DNA of 33,700 bases from an uncultured Faecalitalea sp. (GTDB lineage Bacteria; Bacillota_I; Bacilli_A; Erysipelotrichales; Erysipelotrichaceae): positions 1 through 33,700 of the forward strand of contig CAMJQJ010000013.1 in NCBI GenBank assembly GCA_946408025.1, written 5' to 3'. The translations under genes were made by a program, and so were the position numbers. Below the pieces are notes generated by a model, which worked only from the letters and a program-made list of their open reading frames with translations, was not told the origin of the DNA and searched no databases. Below, piece by piece: positions 17,553-25,266 of this stretch (position 1 is the stretch's first letter; each line of letters opens with the position of its first letter).

Positions 17553-18278
17553 ATGAAAGCGACACTTATAATAAAAAATATTGAAAGTTTATATACATGT
17601 GATAAAAATTTTACGGTATATAAGCATGCATTTATCGCATGTCATCATGACAAGATCATTGATCTAGGTGAGCATGATTATAAAAAATGGATCGATAACG
17701 CAACCCGTGTTTTAGATGCCTGTGGTGAAACTGTAATACCAGCATTTATCGATTGTAATTTTGAGGGGTTTTCTAAGGTTCGTTTGGGAGATCAATTACG
17801 AGAGAATAATTCAGCATTATATGCTATGAAAACAAACGGGATATTGACGATCTTATCGGATAAAAAACGAATTCAAAAAAAAGAGTTGACGCAGGATGTC
17901 TTTGTGCGAAAACAAGCAAGTAATTATCCAATTATTGAAAGAGAGCAGGATTTTCATGAATTAAAACCACAAAAGTTTATCATGTCATGTGGTTTCGGTA
18001 AGCCAAATTCATATGTATATAGTTTTCAACATTTGGCATATATTTTATTTAATATGTATAAAGTAGATCTAAGAACATTGTTGGAATCGATGACAAGTTT
18101 GCCAGCTGAGACATTTGGGTTAAAAGATAGAGGGAATTTAGAAAAGGGAAAACTAGCGGATATTTTAGTTCTGCAGGTCCCTACAATGGAACATTATTAT
18201 CAAACATTAGGTCGTCCTTTGATCCATAGAATGATTAAAAATGGAATTCCATTTTATCCAAATTGGATTGTTTGTTGA
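17553..18278 (+). CDS. Shortened HutI-like amidohydrolase lacking the metal-binding motif
   Basis: The 241-residue protein resembles imidazolonepropionase (HutI) at both ends. The N-terminal KATLIIKNIESLYTC strand and VLDACGETVIPAFID match the start of the family. FGLKDRGNLEKGKLADILVL followed by MIKNGIPFYP matches its C-terminal beta-sandwich. Family members are usually over 400 residues. Here the whole middle of the TIM barrel is missing. Where active enzymes have DPHTH after PGF, this one has IDCNFEG, so the first two metal-binding His are absent. The frame is clean with no internal stop, and GGGGA before the ATG plus an extended -10 box suggest expression. A catalytic role is unlikely. 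A binding role, or early decay that still keeps the frame, are the options. Confidence 0.72.
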   Translation: MKATLIIKNIESLYTCDKNFTVYKHAFIACHHDKIIDLGEHDYKKWIDNATRVLDACGETVIPAFIDCNFEGFSKVRLGDQLRENNSALYAMKTNGILTILSDKKRIQKKELTQDVFVRKQASNYPIIEREQDFHELKPQKFIMSCGFGKPNSYVYSFQHLAYILFNMYKVDLRTLLESMTSLPAETFGLKDRGNLEKGKLADILVLQVPTMEHYYQTLGRPLIHRMIKNGIPFYPNWIVC

Positions 18279-18306
18279 AAATTGATGAAAAATTTTCAGA
18301 AAATGT

Positions 18307-18335
18307 TTGACATATGTTTCTTTTACTGTTAGAAT
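18307..18335 (+). promoter_or_regulatory. Consensus sigma-A promoter of the metNIQ T-box transcript
   Basis: TTGACA (18307-18312) and TAGAAT (18330-18335) are separated by exactly 17 bases. This is the best -35/-10 pair in the window, and the predicted start falls just before the T-box 5' end. Confidence 0.85.
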
Positions 18336-18344
18336 CTTACCATA

Positions 18345-18607
18345 AGTTAAAAGAGATGTAGAAAAGAAGAGTACTTTAAGAAGTTTTTAAGAAGAGAGTC
18401 CTTGTATGCTGAAAGAGGATAAAAACAACTTATTGGAACATGGTCTTGGAGTCGCATGATCGAGAGTGTAGGTCATGACGGGGTCGCCCGTTATAGCGAT
18501 AGAGTATGATGGTACTCGATGAGGCAAAACAAGTGATTGTTTTGTGAAAATAGGTGGTAACACGTAAGTTCAACTTTCGTCCTATAGCAGGATGAAAGTT
18601 TTTTTAT
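18345..18607 (+). ncRNA. T-box leader, methionine specifier
   Basis: This leader fills most of the 350-base gap before metN. The 5' part has the conserved GAAGAGTAC of Stem I, then AGAGAGTCC. The stem arms AAGTTTTT and AAAAACAACTT bring the 3' side to GGAAC-ATG-G-TCTTGG, where ATG (18440-18442) sits at the specifier position followed by the expected purine. The T-box sequence AGGTGGTAACACG (18552-18564) includes TGGT, which can pair with an ACCA tRNA end. The terminator pairs 18572-18583 with 18589-18600 (12 bp, one G-U) and is followed by T residues. Uncharged tRNA-Met should stabilise the antiterminator and switch on the importer. The specifier was placed by alignment to known Stem I layout and not by folding. 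Confidence 0.92.
18572..18607 (+). terminator. Regulated terminator of the Met T-box
   Basis: A 12-bp stem with loop ATAGC is followed by a T-run from 18599. Its 5' arm contains CGTCCT, which would otherwise pair with the T-box sequence in the antiterminator. Confidence 0.9.
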
Positions 18608-18628
18608 TTATAGAAAGGGATGATTTGC

Positions 18629-19660
18629 TTGATAAATCTTAAACATATCACCAAAACATTCAACACTAAAGATGGTGATGTACATGCGGTTAAAGATGTA
18701 AGCTTACAAATTGATGAAGGACAGATTTATGGAATCATCGGTTTTTCCGGAGCTGGTAAATCGACGCTGGTTCGATGCATCAATTTATTGGAAAAGCCGG
18801 AACATGGTGAAGTGATTTTTGATGGTAAAGATTTATTAAAGATTACAGAGAAAGAACTTCGTATAGAACGTCAAAAAATGGGAATGATCTTCCAACATTT
18901 TAATTTGATGAAATCAAGAACGGTTTATGAGAACATTGCATTTCCGTTAAGACATCTAAAAATGGATAAAGAGCAGATTGATAAAAGAGTCATGGAACTT
19001 CTTGAATTAATCGATCTTGTGGAAAGGAAAGACTCATATCCAAGTCAATTATCAGGTGGGCAGAAACAACGTGTTGCGATTGCTAGAGCTTTAGCGACAA
19101 AGCCTAAGGTCTTATTATGTGATGAAGCAACAAGTGCCTTGGATCCACACACAACACAAAGCATTCTTCAGTTGATCAAGAAAATCAATAAAGAATTAAA
19201 GCTAACGGTTGTTATGATTACACATGAAATGGCCGTAGTCAAAGAAATTTGTGATCGAGTTGCGGTAATGGAAAATGGACGTGTTGTTGAGGAAGGTGAC
19301 ATTGTTTCTGTGTTCGCACATCCACAGATGCCAGTCACAAAGAACTTTATCAATACGACGAATAACTTAGGAAAAATCGATGAATTGATCGAGGCAAACA
19401 ATCCATTGGTTCAAATTAATGAGAATCAACAAATCATCAAGCTTCAATATCAAAGTGGAAATACTTCAGAAGCTTTGATTTCTAAGATTTCAAGAGATTT
19501 CAATGTTGATTGTTCCATTATATTTGGAAATGTCGAAGTTGTAAAAGACAGTCCAATTGGAACTTTGATAACGATCTTTACGGGAGATCATGAAAACATC
19601 AAGAAAGCTTTACAGATGTGTAGAGATAATGATGTTGTTGTGGAGGTGATGAAGAAATGA
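18629..19660 (+). CDS. metN: Methionine ABC transporter ATP-binding protein
   Basis: This ATPase of about 343 residues powers methionine uptake. Walker A is GFSGAGKST, the ABC signature is LSGGQKQR, Walker B is VLLCDEATSALD and the switch His is in ITHEM. The C-terminal NIL/ACT-like domain (about residues 260-343) is the methionine-sensing domain that inhibits transport when methionine is high. The frame reaches an ATG at 18620, but that ATG touches its AAGGG, so the TTG at 18629 is preferred. It gives the usual start (M)INLKHITKTF with a spacing of about nine bases. The stop overlaps the metI start (ATGA). Confidence 0.95.
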   Translation: MINLKHITKTFNTKDGDVHAVKDVSLQIDEGQIYGIIGFSGAGKSTLVRCINLLEKPEHGEVIFDGKDLLKITEKELRIERQKMGMIFQHFNLMKSRTVYENIAFPLRHLKMDKEQIDKRVMELLELIDLVERKDSYPSQLSGGQKQRVAIARALATKPKVLLCDEATSALDPHTTQSILQLIKKINKELKLTVVMITHEMAVVKEICDRVAVMENGRVVEEGDIVSVFAHPQMPVTKNFINTTNNLGKIDELIEANNPLVQINENQQIIKLQYQSGNTSEALISKISRDFNVDCSIIFGNVEVVKDSPIGTLITIFTGDHENIKKALQMCRDNDVVVEVMKK

Positions 19661-20337
19661 TGGATTTTATCATTCAGATCATGCCTAATGTCGTAGATCG
19701 CTTTGATGTATTTGTAGAATCGATTTATGAAACATTATTGATGATCCTGATCAGTGGTTCTATAGCGCTGATCTTAGGCTTGATTTTTGGAACAATCCTA
19801 GTTGTTACTCGACCAGGTGATATTTTAGAAAATAAATTTATTTATACAGTTTTAGGAAAAATTGTAGATTTATTTCGTGCAGCTCCATTTATTATCTTGG
19901 CGATGATATTAACACCTTTATCTCAATTGATCATGGGTACTTCTATTGGTTTAAAAGGTGCTTATATACCTTTGATCATAGGAACTGCTCCATTCTGTGC
20001 AAGACAAATGGAACAAGCTTTATCTGAGATTGATAGAGGTTTAGTAGAAGCCAGTCAGTCAATGGGTTTCGGACCTTTTGAAATTATTTGGAAAGTATAT
20101 TTGAGAGAAAGTATTCCAAGCATTATTCGAGGGTTTACGATTACTTTAATTTCCATGATTGGTTTAACGGCTATCCTAGGTGTTACAGGAAGTGGAGGAT
20201 TAGGTGTCTTCTGTATCAATTATGGATATAACCAATATAATTATGACATTTTATGGGTTAGTTTAGCTATTCTAGTTTTATTAACAATTTTAGTTCAAGG
20301 AATAGGAAATTTCTTGGCTAGAAAAACAAGACATTAG
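19657..20337 (+). CDS. metI: Methionine ABC transporter permease
   Basis: The 226-residue membrane permease belongs to the MetI family. It has about five hydrophobic helices, starting with TLLMILISGSIALILGLIFG, and the cytoplasmic EAA loop that contacts MetN (EASQSMGFGPFEIIWKVYLRE). DLFRAAPFIILAM is the usual segment after the second helix. The ATG overlaps the metN stop by four bases. A second ATG follows at once at 19660 and is also possible. Confidence 0.94.
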   Translation: MMDFIIQIMPNVVDRFDVFVESIYETLLMILISGSIALILGLIFGTILVVTRPGDILENKFIYTVLGKIVDLFRAAPFIILAMILTPLSQLIMGTSIGLKGAYIPLIIGTAPFCARQMEQALSEIDRGLVEASQSMGFGPFEIIWKVYLRESIPSIIRGFTITLISMIGLTAILGVTGSGGLGVFCINYGYNQYNYDILWVSLAILVLLTILVQGIGNFLARKTRH

Positions 20338-20390
20338 GTTTCGATACTTATATATTAAGTAAGAAATAAATTAAATAGGAGGAAAAGGAA

Positions 20391-21230
20391 ATGAATAAAA
20401 AATTTGTAAAAGGATTATTAGCGTGTGCATTAGTTGCAGCACCATTAACAGGTTGCTCATCAGGATCAGGAGATGATGCAGCAGAAGACAAAACAATTAC
20501 AATTGGAGCAAGTGTTACACCACATGCAGAAATTATTAACAACATCGTTCCAGATCTTGAAGAATTAGGTTATACAGTAGAAGTTGTTGAATTCTCTGAC
20601 TATGTAAAACCTAATCAGGCATTGTATGAAGGTGAATTGGATTGTAACTATTTCCAACATACACCATACCTTGAAGACTGGGTAGCAAACAATTGTGAAA
20701 ACGATGACGATTTAGTAAGTGCTGCAAAGATTCACTTTGAACCACTAGGAATTTATTCTTCAAAACACACAGATGTAACTGATGTACCAGAAGGAGCACA
20801 AATTGCAGTGCCAAACGATACAACTAATGAAGCAAGAGCATTACAACTTCTACAAGCACAAGGAATTATTACTTTGGCAGAAGGTAAAGGTTTGGAAGCT
20901 ACAAAAGCGGATATCGTAGAAAATCCATATAATGTAGAAATCGTTGAACTTGCAGCTGAAGTTGTTCCTACAAAATTAAATGAAGTAGATTTTGCAATCG
21001 CAAATGGTAATAACGCTTTAAATGCAGATATTACAGATTATTTGTTAGTAACTGAATCAACTGATTCTGAAGCAGCAGATCAATACGCAAATGTTATCGC
21101 AGTACGTAAAGGAGATGAAGATTCTCAAAAAATTAAGGATCTATTATCTGTATTAGAAACTCAGAAAACAGTTGATTATATTGAAGAAAACTATGGTGGT
21201 GTAGTTGTTCCAGTATTCGAAGTTAAATAG
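20391..21230 (+). CDS. metQ: Methionine-binding lipoprotein
   Basis: The 279-residue substrate-binding lipoprotein of the NlpA/MetQ family delivers methionine to MetNI from the outer face of the membrane. The signal peptide ends in the lipobox LTGC with Cys22 as the lipidation site. TIGASVTPHAEI starts the mature domain, and VEFSDYVKPNQAL and CNYFQHTPYLEDW are typical ligand-pocket segments. AGGAGG lies before the ATG. The gene closes the metNIQ operon and is followed by a terminator. Confidence 0.95.
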   Translation: MNKKFVKGLLACALVAAPLTGCSSGSGDDAAEDKTITIGASVTPHAEIINNIVPDLEELGYTVEVVEFSDYVKPNQALYEGELDCNYFQHTPYLEDWVANNCENDDDLVSAAKIHFEPLGIYSSKHTDVTDVPEGAQIAVPNDTTNEARALQLLQAQGIITLAEGKGLEATKADIVENPYNVEIVELAAEVVPTKLNEVDFAIANGNNALNADITDYLLVTESTDSEAADQYANVIAVRKGDEDSQKIKDLLSVLETQKTVDYIEENYGGVVVPVFEVK

Positions 21231-21245
21231 TTTATAGTATAATAG

Positions 21246-21265
21246 AAAGGTCGAAAGACCTTTTT
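21246..21265 (+). terminator. Intrinsic terminator of metQ
   Basis: AAAGGTC (21246-21252) pairs with GACCTTT (21257-21263) around a GAAA tetraloop and is followed by two further T, then A and TTTT. Confidence 0.8.
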
Positions 21266-21281
21266 ATTTTGGAGGTTTTAA

Positions 21282-22244
21282 ATGAAATCTATCATAGATG
21301 CAATCAACCTAGAAAAAGAACTACATCCTCAGACAACTAGTCAAGATATTTCAAAATTAATATATCAAGCATGTTTTGGAAACGGTCATATGATTACTTC
21401 TGTTAAAGATTGTCTAGATCAATTGAAACAGGAAGTAATCCAGGATAACTCTAAGCCATCGTTTCAAGATATAGGAAATGGATACGTTAGAATTAGCTGT
21501 AGTGCTATGAAAGAAAAGGAAGAATTGTATAATTTATTGTTCGTGCATAGCTCAAAACAAGATCCAGATACTAAGCTTTATCAAAGTTTATTGTTGAAAT
21601 ATGATCTTCAGCCTGCCAATAATATGCATCATTCAAAAGTATATGTTGATAATTATGATCCGCATTATCGCATCATCAAAAAAGAATATGTAGATTATAT
21701 TAAAGGTATAGAGTTTGTATATAAACAAATTCAAAATAACGAAAGAACTATAATTTGTATTGAGGGCCCATGCGCAAGTGGCAAAACAACGTTTGCAAAA
21801 ATTCTTCATGAATTATTTTCGTTAACTGTTTTTCATATGGATGATTATTTTCTTCAACCATTCCAACGTGTGCCAGAACGTCTAGAAGAAATTGGTGGTA
21901 ATGTAGATTATGAAAGAGTGAAAAAAGAAATCTTTGATTCGTGGACAAAAAAAGAGGATATAGTCTATCAAAGATATAACTGTCAAACATTAAAATTAGA
22001 AGAACCCATTCACACTCCTTACAAAGATATTATGGTGGTTGAAGGAAGTTATAGTTGTCATCCGTATTTTAAAGAATTTGATACCAAGAAGATTTGGATC
22101 GATCTAGATGCAGAAGAACAAATAAGCAGACTTGAAAAGCGTTCAAAGAATTTACTTGATCGATTTATCAAGGAATGGATTCCTAAAGAAAATGCATATT
22201 TTAAAAAATATGAAATAAAATCTACATGTGATGTAATAATCTAA
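21282..22244 (+). CDS. Two-domain protein with a C-terminal uridine kinase-like P-loop domain
   Basis: The 320-residue protein has a C-terminal kinase domain (about residues 155-320) of the uridine/phosphoribulokinase type. The P-loop is CIEGPCASGKTTFA (about 160-173), MDDYFLQPFQRVPERL is the usual substrate-side segment and MVVEGSYSCHP is the Walker B-like strand. The first 150 residues form a separate domain with KLIYQACFGNGHMI near the start. Its function is unknown to me, although I recall similar N-termini in Firmicutes kinase-like proteins. The phosphate acceptor cannot be predicted. GGAGG lies before the ATG. It starts just after the metQ terminator. Confidence 0.75.
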   Translation: MKSIIDAINLEKELHPQTTSQDISKLIYQACFGNGHMITSVKDCLDQLKQEVIQDNSKPSFQDIGNGYVRISCSAMKEKEELYNLLFVHSSKQDPDTKLYQSLLLKYDLQPANNMHHSKVYVDNYDPHYRIIKKEYVDYIKGIEFVYKQIQNNERTIICIEGPCASGKTTFAKILHELFSLTVFHMDDYFLQPFQRVPERLEEIGGNVDYERVKKEIFDSWTKKEDIVYQRYNCQTLKLEEPIHTPYKDIMVVEGSYSCHPYFKEFDTKKIWIDLDAEEQISRLEKRSKNLLDRFIKEWIPKENAYFKKYEIKSTCDVII

Positions 22245-22245
22245 G

Positions 22246-22291
22246 AAAAAAGACCAATCACGATCATGAGAGTAGTGATTGGTCTTTTTTT
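22246..22291. terminator. Bidirectional terminator between the kinase and the methyltransferase
   Basis: A 16-bp stem pairs 22246-22261 with 22275-22290 around a 13-base loop. Runs of A and T at the ends serve both strands of these convergent genes. Confidence 0.9.
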
Positions 22292-22296
22292 ATCAG

Positions 22297-23169
22297 TTAG
22301 TCTTTTGTCCATCTTCCAAAAATTCCACAAGGAAGAATACTATTGTTATGGGTAACAGGAAGAAGGTTTTCTCCAGTTTCAATGTTTCCTGGATGTGATG
22401 GTAATAAAGAACGGGATAATACTTCTTCTAATGTTTTACAACTAAAACCAGTAGTATAACAGTTTACTAAGAAGAATAAGGCATCTTTATCAAGGATCTT
22501 TTGGCATTCATCAACAAGTTCATATAATTGATCCTCTAGTTTCCATAATTCTTGTTTAGGTCCTCGACCATAACTAGGTGGATCCATGATGATTCCATGA
22601 TATGTTCTTCCACGTCTTTGTTCTCTTTTGACAAATTTTAAGCAGTCTTCAACAATGAAGCGAATAGTGTTATTTTCTAGATGATTTAATTCCATGTTTT
22701 CTTTTGCCCATTGAATCATACCCTTAGCAGCATCGACGTGGACTACTTCTTTTGCCCCAGCTTTAGAGCATGCAATCGTAGCACCACCTGTATAGGCAAA
22801 TAGATTTAAAACACGTATATCATCACGTTTTGAATTGCGGATTTTATTCATCACAAAATCCCAGTTCGCAGCTTGTTCAGGGAATAATCCAGTATGTTTA
22901 AAACCAGTTGGACTAATTTTAAAGCGTAATTCTTTATAACCGATTGTCCAAAATTCTTTGATTGGATGTTTTGTCTCCCAATGGCCTCCACCGGATTTTG
23001 AACGGTGATAAATCGCATCGACATTGTTCCATTTTGATTCATCTTCAATAGGCCAGATACAAACAGGATCTGGTCTTCTTAAAATTGTCTTGTTCCATCT
23101 TTCGAGTTTTTCTTTATTTCCTGTATCTATGACTTCATAGTCTTTCCAGTCTTTACTTATTTGATTCAT
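22297..23169 (-). CDS. Class I SAM-dependent methyltransferase, RlmI/RlmK-like (rRNA)
   Basis: This protein of about 290 residues is a Rossmann-fold methyltransferase of the group that modifies 23S rRNA bases. Motif I is NLFAYTGGATIACSKAGA, the acidic loop is VVHVDAAKGMIQWAKEN and motif IV is MDPPSYGRG. The C-terminus adds a strand-rich part (LFFLVNCYTTGFS). There is no PUA domain, unlike RlmI. The target base is not predictable. The frame is open to 23184, but the ATG at 23169 stands six bases after a perfect TATAAT on the minus strand and no Shine-Dalgarno site is present for either start. A leaderless message is likely. Confidence 0.82.
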   Translation of the reverse strand: MNQISKDWKDYEVIDTGNKEKLERWNKTILRRPDPVCIWPIEDESKWNNVDAIYHRSKSGGGHWETKHPIKEFWTIGYKELRFKISPTGFKHTGLFPEQAANWDFVMNKIRNSKRDDIRVLNLFAYTGGATIACSKAGAKEVVHVDAAKGMIQWAKENMELNHLENNTIRFIVEDCLKFVKREQRRGRTYHGIIMDPPSYGRGPKQELWKLEDQLYELVDECQKILDKDALFFLVNCYTTGFSCKTLEEVLSRSLLPSHPGNIETGENLLPVTHNNSILPCGIFGRWTKD

Positions 23170-23206
23170 GACTGTATTATACATTATTATAGAAAAATTG
23201 TGTTAA
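23170..23206 (-). promoter_or_regulatory. Promoter giving a leaderless methyltransferase message
   Basis: On the minus strand TATAAT (23181 to 23176) is followed by six bases and the ATG. TTAACA (23206 to 23201) is a possible -35 at 19 bases. This region overlaps the divergent promoter for the gene at 23240. Confidence 0.5.
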
Positions 23207-23209
23207 AAT
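23201..23209 (+). promoter_or_regulatory. Extended -10 promoter of the gene at 23240
   Basis: TGT-TAAAAT lies 30 bases before the ATG, with AAGGGGG as the Shine-Dalgarno site at 23225-23231. Confidence 0.5.
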
Positions 23210-23239
23210 ATTTTCGCAAATGAAAAGGGGGTCTTTTAC

Positions 23240-24415
23240 ATGTATGTTTCTATGATTTGTAAAGATCGTAATGAAAAAGAAAAAAATGAATTATATCAAG
23301 TTCTAGGCTTATTGGCGCAAAGAGAACAGGTTCAGATTGAAGATCGTGGTGATGTAGTTGAGATGATCGTGTGCCCACAAGGCAAGATCGTTATTTCTGA
23401 AGATGGAGAGGATATGATCATTCATGCCAATACAAGGCATGCGGGAGCTGGTTTCCATGCCTTTGTCGTAGATATTTGTAAAGATATTCAAGAAGAAGTA
23501 CCAGGAGAATATGAATTGGTAGACGATCTCGAATTTAGCGAAGATGAAGATTTTCATCGCCTTCACCATGTGTATGAAGATGAGCTTGAATATTTAAGAA
23601 ATGCTTTACTAACAAATGATGTGTTGAAGACACAGAATTATTTGTATGAAGAAACATTCTTCTTACCAATTGAAAAGAAAGATCGTATTTTTACCAGTAT
23701 TGGAGATATCGATACACAAGAATTTAGAGAAATGCACTTACATGATTTGATGGATAATTTCTATATCTGGAATGATTTTGATCGTGATGCACAATTCTTT
23801 AAAAACTGTGCTTTGGTCCTTCTTTCTAAAGAAGGTGTTGGTAAATATACGATGATGAATGATCAAACGCAAAAACATGCAAATACAATCTGTGATTATA
23901 TTGAATTAGCGTATAAACAAGATAACAGTATTCCTCTTCCGGTTAGAGAATACAACTACTTATGTGACATGTTACAAAGAGAAAAGCTTTTAAAAGATGC
24001 AGTTTGTATGGAGGAAGAAGTCATTCAATATAAAACAAAAGAAGTCTATCATTTGTTCCAGGATGCGAAAGTAGTAGCTGATGGAGCAAGTGAAAGGAGC
24101 TTTGATCCTGTTAATAATGCACTTTGTTTGATGTCTCCTTATGAAGATGATGCACATTGGGCGTGGTTGATCCAGGCTTCAAAAGAACCGAATATTTGTT
24201 CATATCTAAATGAACTGGAAGAAGTCAAACCATTTGTATATCATGGTAAGGCAATTCAAATATTGGATAAAGAAGAAGATGGAATTTATAAGATTGAAAC
24301 CAAGTTAATGCAGGATGAACGCGTTCTTTATTTCCATATTACATATGCCGATAAAAAAGATGAAAACTATTTAAAACAATGTGTCAAAGAAAGTTGTTTT
24401 CAAGATTTGGGATAG
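23240..24415 (+). CDS. Hypothetical acidic protein, family not recognised
   Basis: The 391-residue protein is acidic and soluble, with no signal peptide or membrane segment. The first 120 residues alternate strands and helices (QIEDRGDVVEMIV, then GKIVISEDGEDMIIHAN, then GAGFHAFVVDICKDI). A middle region is rich in aromatic and charged residues (NFYIWNDFDRDAQFF). Near the C-terminus is a Trp-rich stretch, DDAHWAWLIQAS. I see no catalytic motif or nucleotide-binding loop. The start is well supported by AAGGGGG. The gene has its own promoter-like element and terminator, so it is a single-gene unit. Confidence 0.85.
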   Translation: MYVSMICKDRNEKEKNELYQVLGLLAQREQVQIEDRGDVVEMIVCPQGKIVISEDGEDMIIHANTRHAGAGFHAFVVDICKDIQEEVPGEYELVDDLEFSEDEDFHRLHHVYEDELEYLRNALLTNDVLKTQNYLYEETFFLPIEKKDRIFTSIGDIDTQEFREMHLHDLMDNFYIWNDFDRDAQFFKNCALVLLSKEGVGKYTMMNDQTQKHANTICDYIELAYKQDNSIPLPVREYNYLCDMLQREKLLKDAVCMEEEVIQYKTKEVYHLFQDAKVVADGASERSFDPVNNALCLMSPYEDDAHWAWLIQASKEPNICSYLNELEEVKPFVYHGKAIQILDKEEDGIYKIETKLMQDERVLYFHITYADKKDENYLKQCVKESCFQDLG

Positions 24416-24435
24416 CTAAAAAAGCTATCCTTTTT
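24410..24435 (+). terminator. Intrinsic terminator of the hypothetical gene
   Basis: GGATAGCT (24410-24417) pairs with AGCTATCC (24423-24430) around a loop of five A, followed by five T. The stop codon lies inside the 5' arm. Confidence 0.88.
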
Positions 24436-24696
24436 ATTTGATGTTTATTATTTAATGATAAGCATTGAATAATTATTGAAAACATATTTATTCTTGTATA
24501 TGGCAAGCATATGATAGGAAAGATTATGTAGGAAAATGATTTTAAGATCGTGCCAAAAAAAGGAAAAAAAGGGATTTTCAAGGAATTTGATCATATTATT
24601 TTTGGTTTGTCTTTTGTTGCTATTGCAATTTGCGATAAGATGCTTTGTTTTTAATTGCTGAATTTTCATATATGATCTGGAAATATTCGGCTTTTT

Positions 24697-25017
24697 TTGA
24701 TAGATGTAGTGTTTGAACTAACATTTGTTATTTTATTTTGGGTCGTACTCGTAATCTTGTGTACTCAAAAACCATTCTCTAAGATTTTGTTAAGATGTGC
24801 TATAGGTTTGGCTATTTGGTATATTATTACATCATCATTATTTCAAAGATTCCAAATTTTAAATTACAGACATTTATTTTATCGGGATTCAATGATGTTA
24901 TCCTTTTTGAAGGTTTTTATTTCATCATTGACTAGGTTTTAATTATCTTTAGTGTTTTAATGAAAACCGATTTGATTCTTAAACTCAATTGGAAGATGAA
25001 ATGTTGTATGTGATGAT
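24697..25017 (+). pseudogene. Decayed membrane protein, possibly of the DUF2975 type
   Basis: An open stretch of 81 codons (24697-24942) encodes hydrophobic segments such as VILFWVVLVILC and KPFSKILLRCAIGLAIWYIIT. After it, similar membrane-type sequence continues only by changing frame: FEGFYFIID, a stop, then VLIIFSVLMK near 24950, then QLEDEMLY in a third frame just before the XRE remnant. The order membrane protein then small XRE regulator matches the DUF2975-YozG pairs of Bacillota. There is no good start codon or Shine-Dalgarno site. The DUF2975 link rests on pattern and context and not on a search. I find nothing recognisable in 24436-24690. Confidence 0.5.
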
Positions 25018-25223
25018 ATGGCGATTATTCTGCGTTTAGATCGAGTAATGGCAGATCGTAAGATTTTTTTTAATGAATTAAGTTCTAAAGAGGGAATATC
25101 GAATGTAAATTTGTCGAATTAAAAACAGGAAAGGTAAAGGCAATTCGTTTTCAACATTGGATGCCATCTGCAAAGGTTTAGAATGTTAACCAGCGATATT
25201 TTAGAGTGTAAAGAAGATGAATA
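25018..25223 (+). pseudogene. Frameshifted XRE regulator of the YozG type
   Basis: From ATG 25018 the frame gives MAIILRLDRVMADRKIFF and NELSSKEGISNVNLS, the start of a YozG-like Cro/CI regulator, then a stop near 25119. LKTGKVKAIRF continues in a second frame, STLDAICKGLEC in a third, a TAA replaces an expected CAA near 25188, and DILECKEDE continues after another one-base loss. At least three frame changes and one stop make it non-functional. Its terminator is still intact at 25228-25253. Confidence 0.85.
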
Positions 25224-25227
25224 ATTT

Positions 25228-25253
25228 AAATCCAGCGATGTCTGGATTTTTTT
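25228..25253 (+). terminator. Intrinsic terminator after the XRE pseudogene
   Basis: AAATCCAG (25228-25235) pairs with CTGGATTT (25242-25249) around a 6-base loop and is followed by T residues to 25253. Confidence 0.85.
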
Positions 25254-25266
25254 GCATGTGATAATA

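Noticed and set aside
17305..17556. 83-codon open frame on the plus strand spanning the hydrolase start
   Set aside because: It is the antisense shadow of the hydrolase gene, with no Shine-Dalgarno site and no recognisable product.
18276..18298. 8-bp inverted repeat TGAAAATT/AATTTTCA at the end of the HutI-like gene
   Set aside because: It is all A and T apart from one pair and has no T-run, so it is too weak to call a terminator.
18620..18622. ATG at 18620 as the metN start
   Set aside because: It abuts the Shine-Dalgarno sequence with no spacing and adds three non-conserved residues. TTG 18629 fits better.
21238..21243. TATAAT after metQ as a promoter for the kinase gene
   Set aside because: It lies directly before the metQ terminator hairpin, so any transcript from it would stop at once. 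No -35 is present.
24384..24669. Two overlapping minus-strand open frames of 65-73 codons after the hypothetical gene
   Set aside because: They are AT-driven, lack ribosome binding sites and cross the terminator. No protein pattern is visible.
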